Source: CANDYO01 sp964627795
GTDB taxonomy: Bacteria > Pseudomonadota > Alphaproteobacteria > Rickettsiales > CANDYO01
DNA length: 64,000 bases
Direction of reading: 5' to 3'
Assembly (NCBI GenBank): GCA_964627795.1
Contig: CAZVLF010000003.1
Location: 136,340 to 200,339 of the forward strand
Shown: in pieces, positions 36,749 through 47,071 of the stretch
Numbering within the stretch: position 1 is the stretch's first letter
Layout of the letters: each line of letters begins with the position of its first letter
Position numbers and translations under genes: made by a program
Notes under the pieces: model-generated
What the model saw: only the letters and a program-made list of their open reading frames with translations
The model's database searches: none
What the model was told of the DNA's origin: nothing

Positions 36749-38038
36749 CTATTTATTATGACTATTTAAAAAAACACCTTTCTTTTTAGGAGACAATATG
36801 TTTTTCGCTGTTTTAATACTGTATGCCATCATATTTCCTATTACCATAATTAGAGCTGCAGTTGCTGCTAAATCCCTATAATTCATGTCGCTTTGAGTTT
36901 TAATATTATTATTTTTTTGAGTAGGGCTATTATTTATATATGACATATTATAGTTTTGATCATGATGAGGTTGGAACGTGCTATATTCAGAAATGGTAGC
37001 CATTTGCTGAGAAACTGACTTTATGCCATAATAAGGAGCTAAAAATATATTAGATAATGATTTGGATAAATGATATGCCTGTATTCTTGTCCCGGGATAC
37101 ATATTATTACCATAAAATTCATATAGATGATTAGATGGTAGTCCTGTAGCGGCGTTAAGTGTTTTATCAACAAAATCAGCACAATTTGATCCAATTAATC
37201 TATATTCTAACCCTTTTATATTGCCAAGAGAAGCATCTTCAATATAAGAATAAACTTTATGTGCTTCTTGTTCTGTTAAAGTATATTTCTTAGAAGCAAC
37301 TGTTTGGCGTTCAAAGCAATCTTCGAATGCATCAGGTACTGAATGAGGCTCAGCTCCATATTGTAAAGTTTTAGGATATATACCACATGCAGATTCTTTT
37401 CTAATTTCATAACGGCCTGAATTAGGCTCTCGTGAATTTAAGCCACTTATAGCAGCACCTAATTTGTACAAAATGTATGGCTCTCTACCTTTATTCTGAT
37501 CAAGTTCTCTATCCTTTAATACTCCATGAATTGAAGATGTAACTAAAGGGTAGGCAATGGCTGAAGTTATCCAGCTGGGATTAAGGCTAACAATTGTTCC
37601 AAGGCCTGCTGCATTTGCAAGAGCAAGATTATATGCAATTAAGTCTTTTTCTGCACTTGGGTAAAGTTTTGGATACATTCCAACACCAACAAATGCAATA
37701 TTACCATTCTGACAATTTTTACATGATAACACCAAATAAGCGTGACCAGTTTTATGGTATACAGTGATTTCATTTTTAATTTCAGCTCCGCGAGATAAGC
37801 AAAAATTAGCCAATCGTAGCTTTCCTTCCATACCTTGAGGAATTTGTTCAGGATTTACGGCTAAAAGAGCCTCCAGGACATGCTGGGGTGAAATATTATG
37901 TTTAGGATTGCTTATTAAATTGTCAATAAATGTTTCAAAATTCTCTAAAGTAGATGACTCATTCAATGTACGCAGTTGTTTTAATGCTTCATTAGTTAAT
38001 TTAGGTGGCCTGCTATCATTTTTCTTATTTTTACCCAT
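36749..38038 (-). CDS. Permuted papain-fold-like protein with C-terminal membrane helix, effector candidate
   Basis: 429 residues. His99 in KTGHAYLVL comes before Cys286 in LIGSNCADFVDKTL, the reversed His-to-Cys order typical of circularly permuted NlpC/P60-papain folds (LRAT/YiiX-like), where such proteins act as amidases, acyltransferases or lipases. A helix segment LTEQEAHKVYSYIED before the Cys also fits that group. Residues about 388-410 (DLAATAALIMVIGNMMAYSI) form one membrane helix near the C terminus, which could be a tail anchor. No signal peptide. The assignment is motif-level inference. It is a single gene with noncoding DNA on both sides. Confidence 0.55.
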   Translation of the reverse strand: MGKNKKNDSRPPKLTNEALKQLRTLNESSTLENFETFIDNLISNPKHNISPQHVLEALLAVNPEQIPQGMEGKLRLANFCLSRGAEIKNEITVYHKTGHAYLVLSCKNCQNGNIAFVGVGMYPKLYPSAEKDLIAYNLALANAAGLGTIVSLNPSWITSAIAYPLVTSSIHGVLKDRELDQNKGREPYILYKLGAAISGLNSREPNSGRYEIRKESACGIYPKTLQYGAEPHSVPDAFEDCFERQTVASKKYTLTEQEAHKVYSYIEDASLGNIKGLEYRLIGSNCADFVDKTLNAATGLPSNHLYEFYGNNMYPGTRIQAYHLSKSLSNIFLAPYYGIKSVSQQMATISEYSTFQPHHDQNYNMSYINNSPTQKNNNIKTQSDMNYRDLAATAALIMVIGNMMAYSIKTAKNILSPKKKGVFLNSHNK

Positions 38039-38349
38039 AAGTTCCTTCTATGCATTATCAAATTTTTAAATAATACGATAAACTTATTAATTTAGTGTTA
38101 ATTAGAAATAAAAATTATGATCAATAAAAACTCTTTTCTTTTGCTATTATTTAAATCTAACTTAAGTGATTTTTTATCACTTTTATAAACTCATAAAATT
38201 TAACTATATTCTAGATTTCTATAGGGTTAAGTCGATTAATTAAATCATTATCCGTTTTAGAAAAAAACTTAACGATATGATAATACAGCCTGGTATTTTT
38301 ATATTTAATAAATTTAAATAGTATTTTCTACTCGCTGATCTCAATATCA

Positions 38350-38604
38350 ATGCTATCTTTTCTTACTGGGATATGCTGGGGAGGAGGCAATTTATTGGTG
38401 TATAATTTATTCCCTAGCTCTATACGATATAGTGGTGTGGCTTTTAGTGATAGTATAGGTAGGATTTTATTTTCTGCACCAATTCCTTTTATGTGCAGTT
38501 ACTTCACAAGTTCTTTTGGATATATATCTTCAGGCTTAGTTCCTATAGCATTTATTTCGCTTATTTTCACTGCACAGCATTTCATCTATGATAAGCGTAT
38601 TTAA
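38350..38604 (+). pseudogene. MFS transporter C-terminal fragment (ProP-like)
   Basis: 84 codons corresponding to the last three helices of a major facilitator: GICWGGGNLLVYNLFPSSIRYSGVAFSDSIGRILFSAPIP matches the FP-x-x-I/R-Y-S-G-V-A motif of metabolite/proton symporters such as ProP. About 350 residues that should precede it are missing; the 311 bases upstream (38039-38349) show only stop-ridden scraps. Not a functional carrier. Confidence 0.75.
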
Positions 38605-38721
38605 AACTATAAGTGCAAAACAAAGGGCTATTCTACGTATACTATACGGATAGTTTTATTTATAAAATATACTAACCTTATCATATAAATATTAATTTTT
38701 AAGAAAAGCTAGAGGATAATT

Positions 38722-39795
38722 ATGGGAGGAAGTTGGGTAGCACCGCATTTAGCCGATATAAGAGAAAATATAGCTAAGTTATAATAACTCCTCTAGAACT
38801 TACAGAACCTGCATGTATGATCTTAGGTTTATAGGAAATATCCAATTAAATAACCAAATAGAGTTATTTTGTAAAACCTCTATTATTGATAATGCAAAAT
38901 TTAGTGGAAATGGAAGTTTATTTTTAAATCCTGATTATAAAGAATATAAACATACTTTAGGATATTTTAGAAATAGTGATCTTAACTACCTTACTTTGCA
39001 TAATGTAAATAATATATGGTTTAGTGGCGATATTAAGGCAAATTCAATAGAGATTATTGGCACTAGTCTTCCTTTGTTACCTGAAAATTACTGTACATTT
39101 AACCATGGTACTAAATCAACTTTAACTATAAGCTCAAAATTATCAATTAATAATGTAAATTGTATTAACATCCAAGGCTCAGTATATGCTCCAGGAATTT
39201 CTATTTCTGCTAACAAGCAAGCAGAAATTTATATAGCACCTAATGCTCAGCTTCAAGGACTAAATGAAATGCATTTTAGTAGTGGAGAAAATGTATTACA
39301 CCTAAATTATGGCTCAATTTATAGCAAAAATTTATTGATACAAAAATTACAAATGAGTTTAATAATATATTATCTAAATTTCTCCATTCTCAAGAACTAA
39401 TAAAACTTGTTGATAAAGATTTGAGTAAAAATGAAATATATATTACTAAATCACAGATTATACTTGAGAAAGAGTTTTTAAATAATATTGAAGAGTTAAA
39501 GAACCGCGGTTATCATAGTATAGATCTCTCTCACCCGATTAATACTACAAAAATATCTAACAATAATGCTTCCCTTAAATCTTTGTCTTCTAAGTTATCT
39601 AGGATGTCACCAGTTGATGCTAAGAATTTACTAGAGAAGATTGCCAGCTCGATATTAGGGAAAAATCATACTCATACTTTAATTGCAGAGCAGGAATAAG
39701 CTGTTAGAAAGTTGCTAGGAGGAAAAGATATTGTTGCTTTAAGTGGTATGCCAGGGACTAGTAAAAGTAAATGCATATTCTATTCTTTCTCTTGA
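38722..39795 (+). pseudogene. Broken gene: beta-helix-like region followed by a mutated P-loop segment
   Basis: An ATG with GAGGATAAT upstream opens MGGSWVAPHLADIREN, which ends at a TAA after 20 codons; a one-base shift leads into a long beta-strand-rich region (38813-39400) with phrases such as NNVNCINIQGSVYAPGISIS, reminiscent of haemagglutinin or pectate-lyase-like beta-helix passengers. A second shift near 39345 joins a helical part (39421-39699). After an in-frame TAA, the same frame reads AVRKLLGGKDIVALSGMPGTSKS, a P-loop in which the invariant Gly before Lys is Ser. Whether all belong to one former protein is uncertain. The beta-helix part could have been the passenger of the TpsB at 31908. 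Confidence 0.5.
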
Positions 39796-40020
39796 TATAT
39801 TATTAGGGTTAGTGTGATAAGCACCATATAAAGATATCAAGAACTTTATATAACTTATTAGTTCTTCTGAATGCCATGCTATATCAAATAATATACGCTT
39901 TATTGTTCATAACTTATAATAAGCCAAGTAATTATAATCAATCACTATTTCTTCATTGCTATCTATATCTTTTATGGTCCATTGACCACCACTCTTTTCT
40001 ATTAATTTATATTTAGTCAT
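39739..40020 (-). pseudogene. Small hypothetical frame with one TGA
   Basis: A 94-codon minus-strand frame beginning MTKYKLIEKSGGQWTIKDID and interrupted by TGA at codon 38 (39907-39909), after which it continues TIKRILFDIAWHSEEL and overlaps the end of the broken P-loop gene on the other strand. No family is recognised. It may be a genuine small gene recently lost or chance. Confidence 0.3.
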
Positions 40021-40089
40021 TATTTTTTCTATTTGGATTGTTTATTGCAAAAAAGACTATTAACTTGAAGCTAAGGATAAATTATAAAT

Positions 40090-40778
40090 ATGTCATTACT
40101 TGTTAATAATTATGTTTAAGCAGTTATATGAGCAAATACAAGTATATATGAGTATTCTCAGTATCTTAAAAAAAATGGTTTTACTTATGGAAAGATAGCA
40201 TATGATATGTCTCAAGGAAAGGGATATTCTGGAGAGTGTTTTGACATATATTTAAGTTATGCTATGGCCAAGGAACATCCTGAATGGAGCGAAACTAAAA
40301 AGCTAGAAATTCGTTCATCAATTGTAGCAAATCTAGTCTACCAAGACGCATATTTAAGATTAAGAGCGTTTAATTCTCAAGAAAAAGGATATCTTACAAC
40401 TAATACTATTGCTCACTATCACTAAAAGTTTTTGAAACCGTTGGTCTTTCACGTGAAGCTTGGGGAGGGGCCTTATTGCAGGAATTTAGTGGAGATAGGC
40501 ATTGGATGACAACATATAATTTTTTGGCATTGATGTACAGCAAGTTAATTTGGCCAAAGCAATTTATAAACAGTGAAGTTTCAAACGGTGTGGATGCAAG
40601 AAAATCTACTGAATATTTCTTAATGACTTCTAAAGTTATAGTAGATAAAAATTATGATGTGATAAAAGATTCTAGTATTAAAAAAATTAAAACTTATGGA
40701 GCTATTTTAGAGAATTCAGATATAGAATCTTTTACTCTAGAGGATATAGCTACGGTATTAAGTTCTTTAAAAGGATGA
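40090..40778 (+). pseudogene. Unidentified broken gene
   Basis: From ATG 40090 the frame meets TAA and TGA within 14 codons, then runs open as ANTSIYEYSQYLKKNGFTYG ... CFDIYLSYAMAKEHPEWSETKKLEIRSS, shifts by one base near 40420, and continues as VFETVGLSREAWGGALLQEF ... to a TGA at 40776. About 225 codons in total, globular and charged, no membrane helix. I do not recognise it. The following 240 bases to 41019 contain no gene. Confidence 0.5.
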
Positions 40779-41019
40779 CAAAGATTTACAGGAAACATTT
40801 ATAAAATAGATCTAATAAAAATATAAATACAAAGTTTGCTTTCATTACCATTGTATGGCTGGAATCTTAATACTTGCTTTAGACGAGGAATCAAGAGGAA
40901 AGGCTTCCGAAAAGTACATTTTCTGGATACAAGAATTGGGTATGAAAAATAGCTAAAATTTTAATTGATTTAGGTTTATTTTTAATTAAAATAATTTTTT
41001 TTAACTAATAGATTATTAA

Positions 41020-44000
41020 ATGCCAAGCTTAAATATATCGGAAGAAGACCTAGATTCACTTGCTGTAGAGTCATTAATTTCTCCTGCTGCAGCTCTTGCT
41101 TTTTTAAGATACTTCATTAATGATGATGATCATATTGCGGTTCATATTGCAACAACAACTAGTCAACTTGCACAGGTTTTTTTAAATACCCTAACGGATC
41201 AAGGAAGAGAATTAACCAATGAAGAATTTTTTCGTGATATAATTGCCGGTGAAAGACCTATAATACTTCGTAGAACAAAACATTTTGTAATTATAGAAAT
41301 CTCAGGACCTACAGGCTCTCGTTATATTGGATTAAGTATTGAATTAGATGTTAATTTTACCGATGTGTATTCAAGCTGTGTAATAACTTATATTGATCCT
41401 TTAGGAATGCAAATAAATCAAGAACTAAAAGATCAAATAGAAACAGCTTTCCAAGCAGCTTTTAAAAAGGAAGCATCTAACTGGAATTATGTGACTCATA
41501 CCTATATTGATCATTTAACAGGAGAAGAATTTTATGAAGATGATTATGAAAGCGAGCGCAAATTTGATATATATTTTGATGATTTTATTTATGAAGGGGC
41601 TATTCAAGCTAGTAATGAGTTAAATTCAGGATTATTTTTAATATATTTACTTGTGTGCCTAAAAAATAACACACCTCTTATCTCATTAAAAAAAATTACC
41701 AATAAATTTGATGCCTCAAAAAAAATTGCAGAAAAATTAGCAGAAGTATTTTTATCAGCGTATAAAAATAGTCAAAGTTTAGGAAAAGATCCAATAAGTT
41801 TAAATAAAATTGCTTTATCGTCTTTAATGGGTCCTACAAATTATCAATATGAAGAAAATCCTTTTAGATGGCAAATTCAAGAGCAGCAGGAATATTTCAA
41901 AGAATTATTAAATGATGCTCATTCGCTTGGTTTAGAAAAATTTCATGAGCTTTACCTTAAAATTAAAAAAAATATAAGGCACTTAATTGATGATCGTACC
42001 CTAGATATTGTATGGCAAAAAATTATTGCTCAACTAAAACTGAAAATATATCAAGAAATTTTAAGCAGAGATGACGAACTTTTTTCTTTTGAGTCCTATA
42101 CTCAATATAAAGATGATTACAAAGAAAAGCAAAGATTGATTAGAGAAAGAAAAGAAGATGATTTTGAAGCAAACTACGGTGGGCTCGATGGAGCCGATAA
42201 TCAATGGATGCGCTATGAAGAAGGATTAGATTCTGAATCAGGATCGGAATATGAAAACTCTAGCAGTACTTCATCCAGCAGCTCATCAAACGAAGACGAT
42301 GACTATTACGATGAATATATTGAAAGTGAAAGTTCTAGCAGCAGCAGTTCATCAAAGAGAGATGATGACATACAAGATGACTCAAGCGAATCAGATGATA
42401 GCTTTCCAGATATGGTTGATGATAGATTTATAAGAGAATATTCTGATGACTTACTTGGAGACCTTGAAATTTATATAGATAACATCTGTGATGATAATGA
42501 TAATTATCGATTTTGGGCAAGAAAAAAATTAGAAGAATATTGGGATGATAGTGAAGATATTAGTAAACCACTAGAGAAATTATTTTCTAAAACTAAAATA
42601 GATTCTATGATTGCAGAAGCAATCCAAAATTCTGACTTAATAAATTTATTATTTAAGAATATTGATTTAGTAAGTGATGCTTTTAAAGAGTTTATTAACG
42701 CTGCTTTTCAAGAACATAATTTTACTTTTAATGATGTAAGGTCTATTAAAAATATTATATTAGTTATTAGAACTATACTAAATCCAATATTTTTAGGAAA
42801 TTCTCCAGTCTATGATAGCATTTTAGCAAGCTTTTCTGAACCAATCAAAAAAGAATTATTATTTTCCTTTAAAGATTTAAAACTTGACTTTATTGAGAAA
42901 GAATTTAATAAAGCCTCTGAAAGAGGTGACTATATTGAAATGCAAGCAATATGGTCTGTTTATTCTAAATATAGAAAAGCTCTTTTTGAAAATAATCATG
43001 AAGATATAGACTTAAGTTTAATTCAAAAAGCAGTAGATCAACAGAAAAAATATAGTTTAAGATTTTACCCAAGTCATAAGGTAACTAAAATTTCTACAAA
43101 AAATAGTGAATATGACTTATTGCCATCTGTTCAAGAGTTAGCAAAAGTTGCTAGAAAAACTAAAGATCTATTAGTAGAGAAAGTTAAGAAGCTAAAAAAA
43201 CAACAACCTAACATTTTTATTCCTAAAATAGTTTTTCATGTGCAAAGGGATAGCTTAGATAAATTTATTGCCATAGAGTTAGACTTAAATTACCAAGCAA
43301 GGTTATTATCTAGGCATAATAATGATAAAGTTATGCAAAATCAAGACGAACAACACAAAACAAAATCTAGAGAAGATAGTACGAATGGATGGGAAATACT
43401 GCAGGCAACCCTTGATGAAATTGACAGATCAGATTTTGAATATCAGGGGAAAATACAAGATATAAGATATATTGATCTCAGCTATTTTCAATGTAGTGAA
43501 AGAATATTTATAGAATTGCTTAAGAATGAAAGAAATCTTAAAGATATAGTTAAACTTCTTGTTGCTGAAATAATTGAACAATTTGAAATTAATAACCCTG
43601 AAGATTTATATTTATTTACTATTGACAGTATAAATTTTCTTGGGTTTTCTTCTAAAACTCCTTGTTCTTTATGTGGGCCTGCTTTGGTGTGGTTGCAAAA
43701 TTCTTTTGCTAAAGATGAACCTTTAGGGATGCTAGTCAATATTATTAATAGTTTCTTTGAAAATAATCTAAGTCTTAGAACACAAGGGTTTAACCTTGAG
43801 TCCCAAACACAGGATTTCACCCAATTGGAAATTAATACAATAGTTTATGCTGATACTAATAGCCATAACCAAGCGGATGATTTAGCAGATAATCCCATAA
43901 GAAATAAATTTACCTCCCCAGAATATGCTCATAATCCTAAAGCAAAGTTAATATTACCAAATCAAGCCATAGATATATCTAAACCTCGTTTAAAAAAATC

Positions 44001-44970
44001 CCAAAAAGATGATATGTATTATAAGCCATATATTATTGAATATTGCGGTTTAATTGAACAAAACTTAGATGTAGATATTGAATCAACAGGTTTTGGTGGT
44101 ATTGCATGCATAAGCGGAAAAGAGTCAGTTGATAATGCGGAAGGGATTAGTGATTTATTTAGGTCAGCACATCAGCCTAGTTCTACTACTACTTCTTCAC
44201 CGTCAATAAGATCTAAACAATCAGCAAGCCATACTAAAAAATCTGAGAGAGCAAAAACAACTCAACAACTTAATAAATCCTCTTTAGAAGATGAAACTCT
44301 AAAAGAGGCTAAATATAATTCACGAAAGGATGCAGAAACGAGAGGAGAGGTGGGTCCTCGTGAACTTCCAAATTTTGATATGGAAGATGTCCCAGATGAT
44401 GGAAATTGTTTTTATCACGCTATTGCTAATCAAATGAAGATTATAAATCACGATTTTGTGCATAATGTGCCTCTTGGAACAGACCCTAATAATAGTTTAA
44501 GACTTGCTATACAAAGAGAAAATTTTCGTGATCGACAATGGGCAGATGACCAAACTTTTGACCAGTTCGTGCAAGAATTTCCTGATGTTATCTTAGCTGT
44601 TATTAACACCGGAAACCCAAATTCTGGATTTACTCTTTATTATGTGGACAATGACGGAGAAGTTATTACTAATATAGGTGATCCTAGTTTAGTAGTGCCA
44701 AATGATAGAATAATTATTAGAATTGCTGCTACTGGCAATCACTTTATGTCAGTTAGAGGACACCCAGATTTAGAAAATGGTGCAATTCATGAAGCATATA
44801 GTGCTAGTGAGTTTGTATATGTTACACCACCTCTTGCTTCTTATATAACAAATAATTCATCTGAAATTTATGAATTTAATGATCACAGTAAACCTAATAT
44901 AGAAGTTTCGTCTTTAGCAATGTTGGGAATAACAACCTTATTATTATTTACAAATACAGGTGGTTCTTAA
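41020..44970 (+). CDS. Giant multi-domain OTU protease with CE-clan-like domains, effector candidate
   Basis: 1316 residues, no signal peptide. Region 1 (about 70-215) is paralogous to the CE-clan domain of the protein at 27154, aligning SRYIGLS with NHYVGLR and YIDPLG with YIDPMG, but the catalytic His is Arg101 and the Cys is Ser203, so it is dead. A Ser/Asp/Glu low-complexity linker spans about 405-475. A second CE-like stretch (about 745-890) keeps YID and CSLCGPALVWL (Cys885). The C-terminal OTU domain (about 1118-1262) has VPDDGNCFYHAIANQM with Asp1127 and Cys1130 and the late His1241 in ATGNHFMSV, all intact. OTU enzymes cleave ubiquitin chains in eukaryotes. A hydrophobic end (LAMLGITTLLLF) may be a short membrane tail. 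There is no frame damage over 3.9 kb. Confidence 0.75.
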   Translation: MPSLNISEEDLDSLAVESLISPAAALAFLRYFINDDDHIAVHIATTTSQLAQVFLNTLTDQGRELTNEEFFRDIIAGERPIILRRTKHFVIIEISGPTGSRYIGLSIELDVNFTDVYSSCVITYIDPLGMQINQELKDQIETAFQAAFKKEASNWNYVTHTYIDHLTGEEFYEDDYESERKFDIYFDDFIYEGAIQASNELNSGLFLIYLLVCLKNNTPLISLKKITNKFDASKKIAEKLAEVFLSAYKNSQSLGKDPISLNKIALSSLMGPTNYQYEENPFRWQIQEQQEYFKELLNDAHSLGLEKFHELYLKIKKNIRHLIDDRTLDIVWQKIIAQLKLKIYQEILSRDDELFSFESYTQYKDDYKEKQRLIRERKEDDFEANYGGLDGADNQWMRYEEGLDSESGSEYENSSSTSSSSSSNEDDDYYDEYIESESSSSSSSSKRDDDIQDDSSESDDSFPDMVDDRFIREYSDDLLGDLEIYIDNICDDNDNYRFWARKKLEEYWDDSEDISKPLEKLFSKTKIDSMIAEAIQNSDLINLLFKNIDLVSDAFKEFINAAFQEHNFTFNDVRSIKNIILVIRTILNPIFLGNSPVYDSILASFSEPIKKELLFSFKDLKLDFIEKEFNKASERGDYIEMQAIWSVYSKYRKALFENNHEDIDLSLIQKAVDQQKKYSLRFYPSHKVTKISTKNSEYDLLPSVQELAKVARKTKDLLVEKVKKLKKQQPNIFIPKIVFHVQRDSLDKFIAIELDLNYQARLLSRHNNDKVMQNQDEQHKTKSREDSTNGWEILQATLDEIDRSDFEYQGKIQDIRYIDLSYFQCSERIFIELLKNERNLKDIVKLLVAEIIEQFEINNPEDLYLFTIDSINFLGFSSKTPCSLCGPALVWLQNSFAKDEPLGMLVNIINSFFENNLSLRTQGFNLESQTQDFTQLEINTIVYADTNSHNQADDLADNPIRNKFTSPEYAHNPKAKLILPNQAIDISKPRLKKSQKDDMYYKPYIIEYCGLIEQNLDVDIESTGFGGIACISGKESVDNAEGISDLFRSAHQPSSTTTSSPSIRSKQSASHTKKSERAKTTQQLNKSSLEDETLKEAKYNSRKDAETRGEVGPRELPNFDMEDVPDDGNCFYHAIANQMKIINHDFVHNVPLGTDPNNSLRLAIQRENFRDRQWADDQTFDQFVQEFPDVILAVINTGNPNSGFTLYYVDNDGEVITNIGDPSLVVPNDRIIIRIAATGNHFMSVRGHPDLENGAIHEAYSASEFVYVTPPLASYITNNSSEIYEFNDHSKPNIEVSSLAMLGITTLLLFTNTGGS

Positions 44971-45033
44971 AGTAGGGCAGGGTATTCAGGTTGCTATCCT
45001 TATATTACTTAACACTTTATGTAAGGGAAAAGG

Positions 45034-45291
45034 TTATAGTACGCTATATCCTAAGGTAAAATCTTTATATAATAACTTTAAATTATTATAAAAGGAGCCA
45101 TTTTTACCACATATAATATTTAAATCCTCAATAACTTTTGTTGATTGATAGGCTAAGCAATCTTCAGTTTTTTAAATTATAGAATGCAAGTGAGTCAAAT
45201 CTTTTTGAGATTCTAAATTATCTACAGCGTTAAGAGCTAACTTTGTTTGATCATTCCGTTCTAAAAATATACCTAATAGGAGTAGTTTCAT
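45034..45291 (-). pseudogene. Small hypothetical gene with one in-frame TAA
   Basis: 86 codons on the minus strand, starting MKLLLLGIFLERNDQTK and ending LLYKDFTLGYSVL, interrupted once by TAA near 45176. The short hydrophobic start is ankyrin- or leader-like but too short to classify. The rest of 44971-45529 holds nothing I can support. Confidence 0.35.
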
Positions 45292-45529
45292 AAGCAGAAA
45301 TTTGTGCTTTAAATTTCTTTGTTGAAAATTATTTTTATCCTAATATAAGCTGCTTTACCTTTAAATCTAGCGTATAGAGTTATTAACATAATAAAGTAAA
45401 TAAAGAACCAGGTAATCTTAGGGAAAAAACTAGTTGGGCATAAAAGGCTATAATCCTTATCAGAACATCTACAACGTCACTACTAAATAAGAGATCCCCA
45501 AATGACTGATAAACAAAAGTAAGTTCTAT

Positions 45530-45817
45530 CTAAACTCCGGAAACAACATATACCGAAAGAATGAATGATAATAATAGCAATACAAGGTATTTCAAAAATA
45601 AAATTACTCTTTTATCTTTAGTAAGGAAAATATCTATAATCATTAAAGCTGGTATCAAGAAAGCAGAGAGGATTATTAATGAATTTATCCAATCATTTTG
45701 TATTATGGCATCACATTCACAATTTTTATCAACTTTAGTAAACGCTATAAATCCTAAATCAAATAGAATTATTATAGAGGAGAGGGTTATAATTAACTTA
45801 GATAATATATTTTTCAT
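45530..45817 (-). CDS. Hypothetical small membrane protein
   Basis: 95 residues with three hydrophobic helices (about 8-27, 45-63 and 70-92). Helix 1 is followed by KVDKNCECDAIIQND, with two Cys that would lie outside the membrane. No family is recognised and no ribosome site is visible. The opposite-strand frame over the same bases is equally long, but the minus-strand product has the more natural membrane-protein composition. Confidence 0.45.
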   Translation of the reverse strand: MKNILSKLIITLSSIIILFDLGFIAFTKVDKNCECDAIIQNDWINSLIILSAFLIPALMIIDIFLTKDKRVILFLKYLVLLLLSFILSVYVVSGV

Positions 45818-46804
45818 GTCGCTATCTAATTTATTTTAGAGTTAAGAAAAGTTATAATAAAACATTTTTTTGAATAACTCTCTTGGTCACCGTAATATAA
45901 AATTATTATAGGGTAACTTTATTTATGATACATTAATATATAGTTAAAATTAGTCAATAGAATAATTTAATTATTGTATAGTTTTATTTATAGGTTAATG
46001 TAGTACAATTAAGCTTGTAATAAAATAGCTTCCTCATTTCCTTATCCATTATCCAATCAATATCTTCATCTATTCAGTTAATAAGCATCTGAAAGTTTAC
46101 AAAAAAGGAGCATTTTACTTTAGAAGTAGATGTAATAACTAATCAAGACCTGTTAGGTATCTTTAGAGAATTTATTACTTCATTAATAGAAAACAGTATA
46201 TTTTCTCAAAATGTCGCAATAGACTTAACTAAAGATTTTGTTACTATTTAGTAAAGGAGGTTGATTTATTGCGAAGGAAGGTAGCTTGTATTTAAAATAT
46301 TTTAACTTTGAAAAACGGAGATACCTCTATTTTGGCTAACAATTAAATGTCGCATAAGAAATATTATGGGAAATAATATTTCTAAAAAGTCGTTTCGAAC
46401 TTTATAACTTCTTTTACTTTAATATTATTGGTATTGATAAAAATTCAACTATTATAGTTAGTTATTACATATCATATGTAGACACTATAATAGTAATTTC
46501 TAATACAATTTATATTATTACTAAAGTTTGGAGTTTCTTGCACAGTAATATTAGGTCTTTCTATTTCTGCTCTATTAGTTGTAGTAATATTGTTATCTTG
46601 ATTACCTTTCTATAAATATTTTGGATAAAGAAATGTGCTTAATTTTTTCCTACATGCCATTTACTATTTTAAATTCTTTTTAATATAAAATTTATAATTC
46701 AAACATCAGTAGAATCTTTGCTGTTTTACATCAGTTCTTCTAACAATAACTAATATTCATCAAGAACCTTTAATCATTTAGAAGCTTATAACACAAATAT
46801 AACG
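45818..46804. other. Long noncoding stretch with a minor remnant
   Basis: Nearly 1 kb without a gene. A plus-strand scrap ending at TAG 46249-46251 (TLEVDVITNQDLLGIFREFI ... DLTKDFVTI, about 46 codons, no start) may be the end of a lost gene. The remainder is AT-rich with short frames only; no repeat or RNA gene seen. Confidence 0.35.
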
Positions 46805-47071
46805 TTAAATATTGTATAAAGGTTTTTTGGCCCTTAGTGTAAAAGTTAATTCCTCTTTATTTATATTAGTTAGAGTAAAAACTATATTTTTGGAAATAAG
46901 AAAATATTCGCCATTCATAATTTTATAACTATCACCGTTAATTGTTAAACCTCCCTGCCCTCCTTTAACTGCAATTATTATCTCTTTTTCTCCACTATAA
47001 TAAGTTGCTGAGTTATTTTCATATAAAGAAAATTTTATTAAGTTATTTTCTTCTATTTGTAATATATCCAT
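46805..47071 (-). CDS. Small cupin-like protein
   Basis: 88 residues, all-beta in character: KEIIIAVKGGQGGLTINGDSYKIMNGEYFLISKN follows the pattern of a single cupin barrel (gel/turn with Gly, then G-x-Y-x-L-I-x-x-N). The metal-binding His residues of enzymatic cupins are absent, so a binding or regulatory role is more likely. No operon partner. Confidence 0.45.
   Translation of the reverse strand: MDILQIEENNLIKFSLYENNSATYYSGEKEIIIAVKGGQGGLTINGDSYKIMNGEYFLISKNIVFTLTNINKEELTFTLRAKKPLYNI

Noticed and set aside
45561..45839. 92-codon plus-strand frame over the small membrane protein gene at 45530-45817
   Set aside because: Lys/Ile-rich composition looks like antisense of hydrophobic codons; the minus-strand reading gives a sensible three-helix membrane protein.
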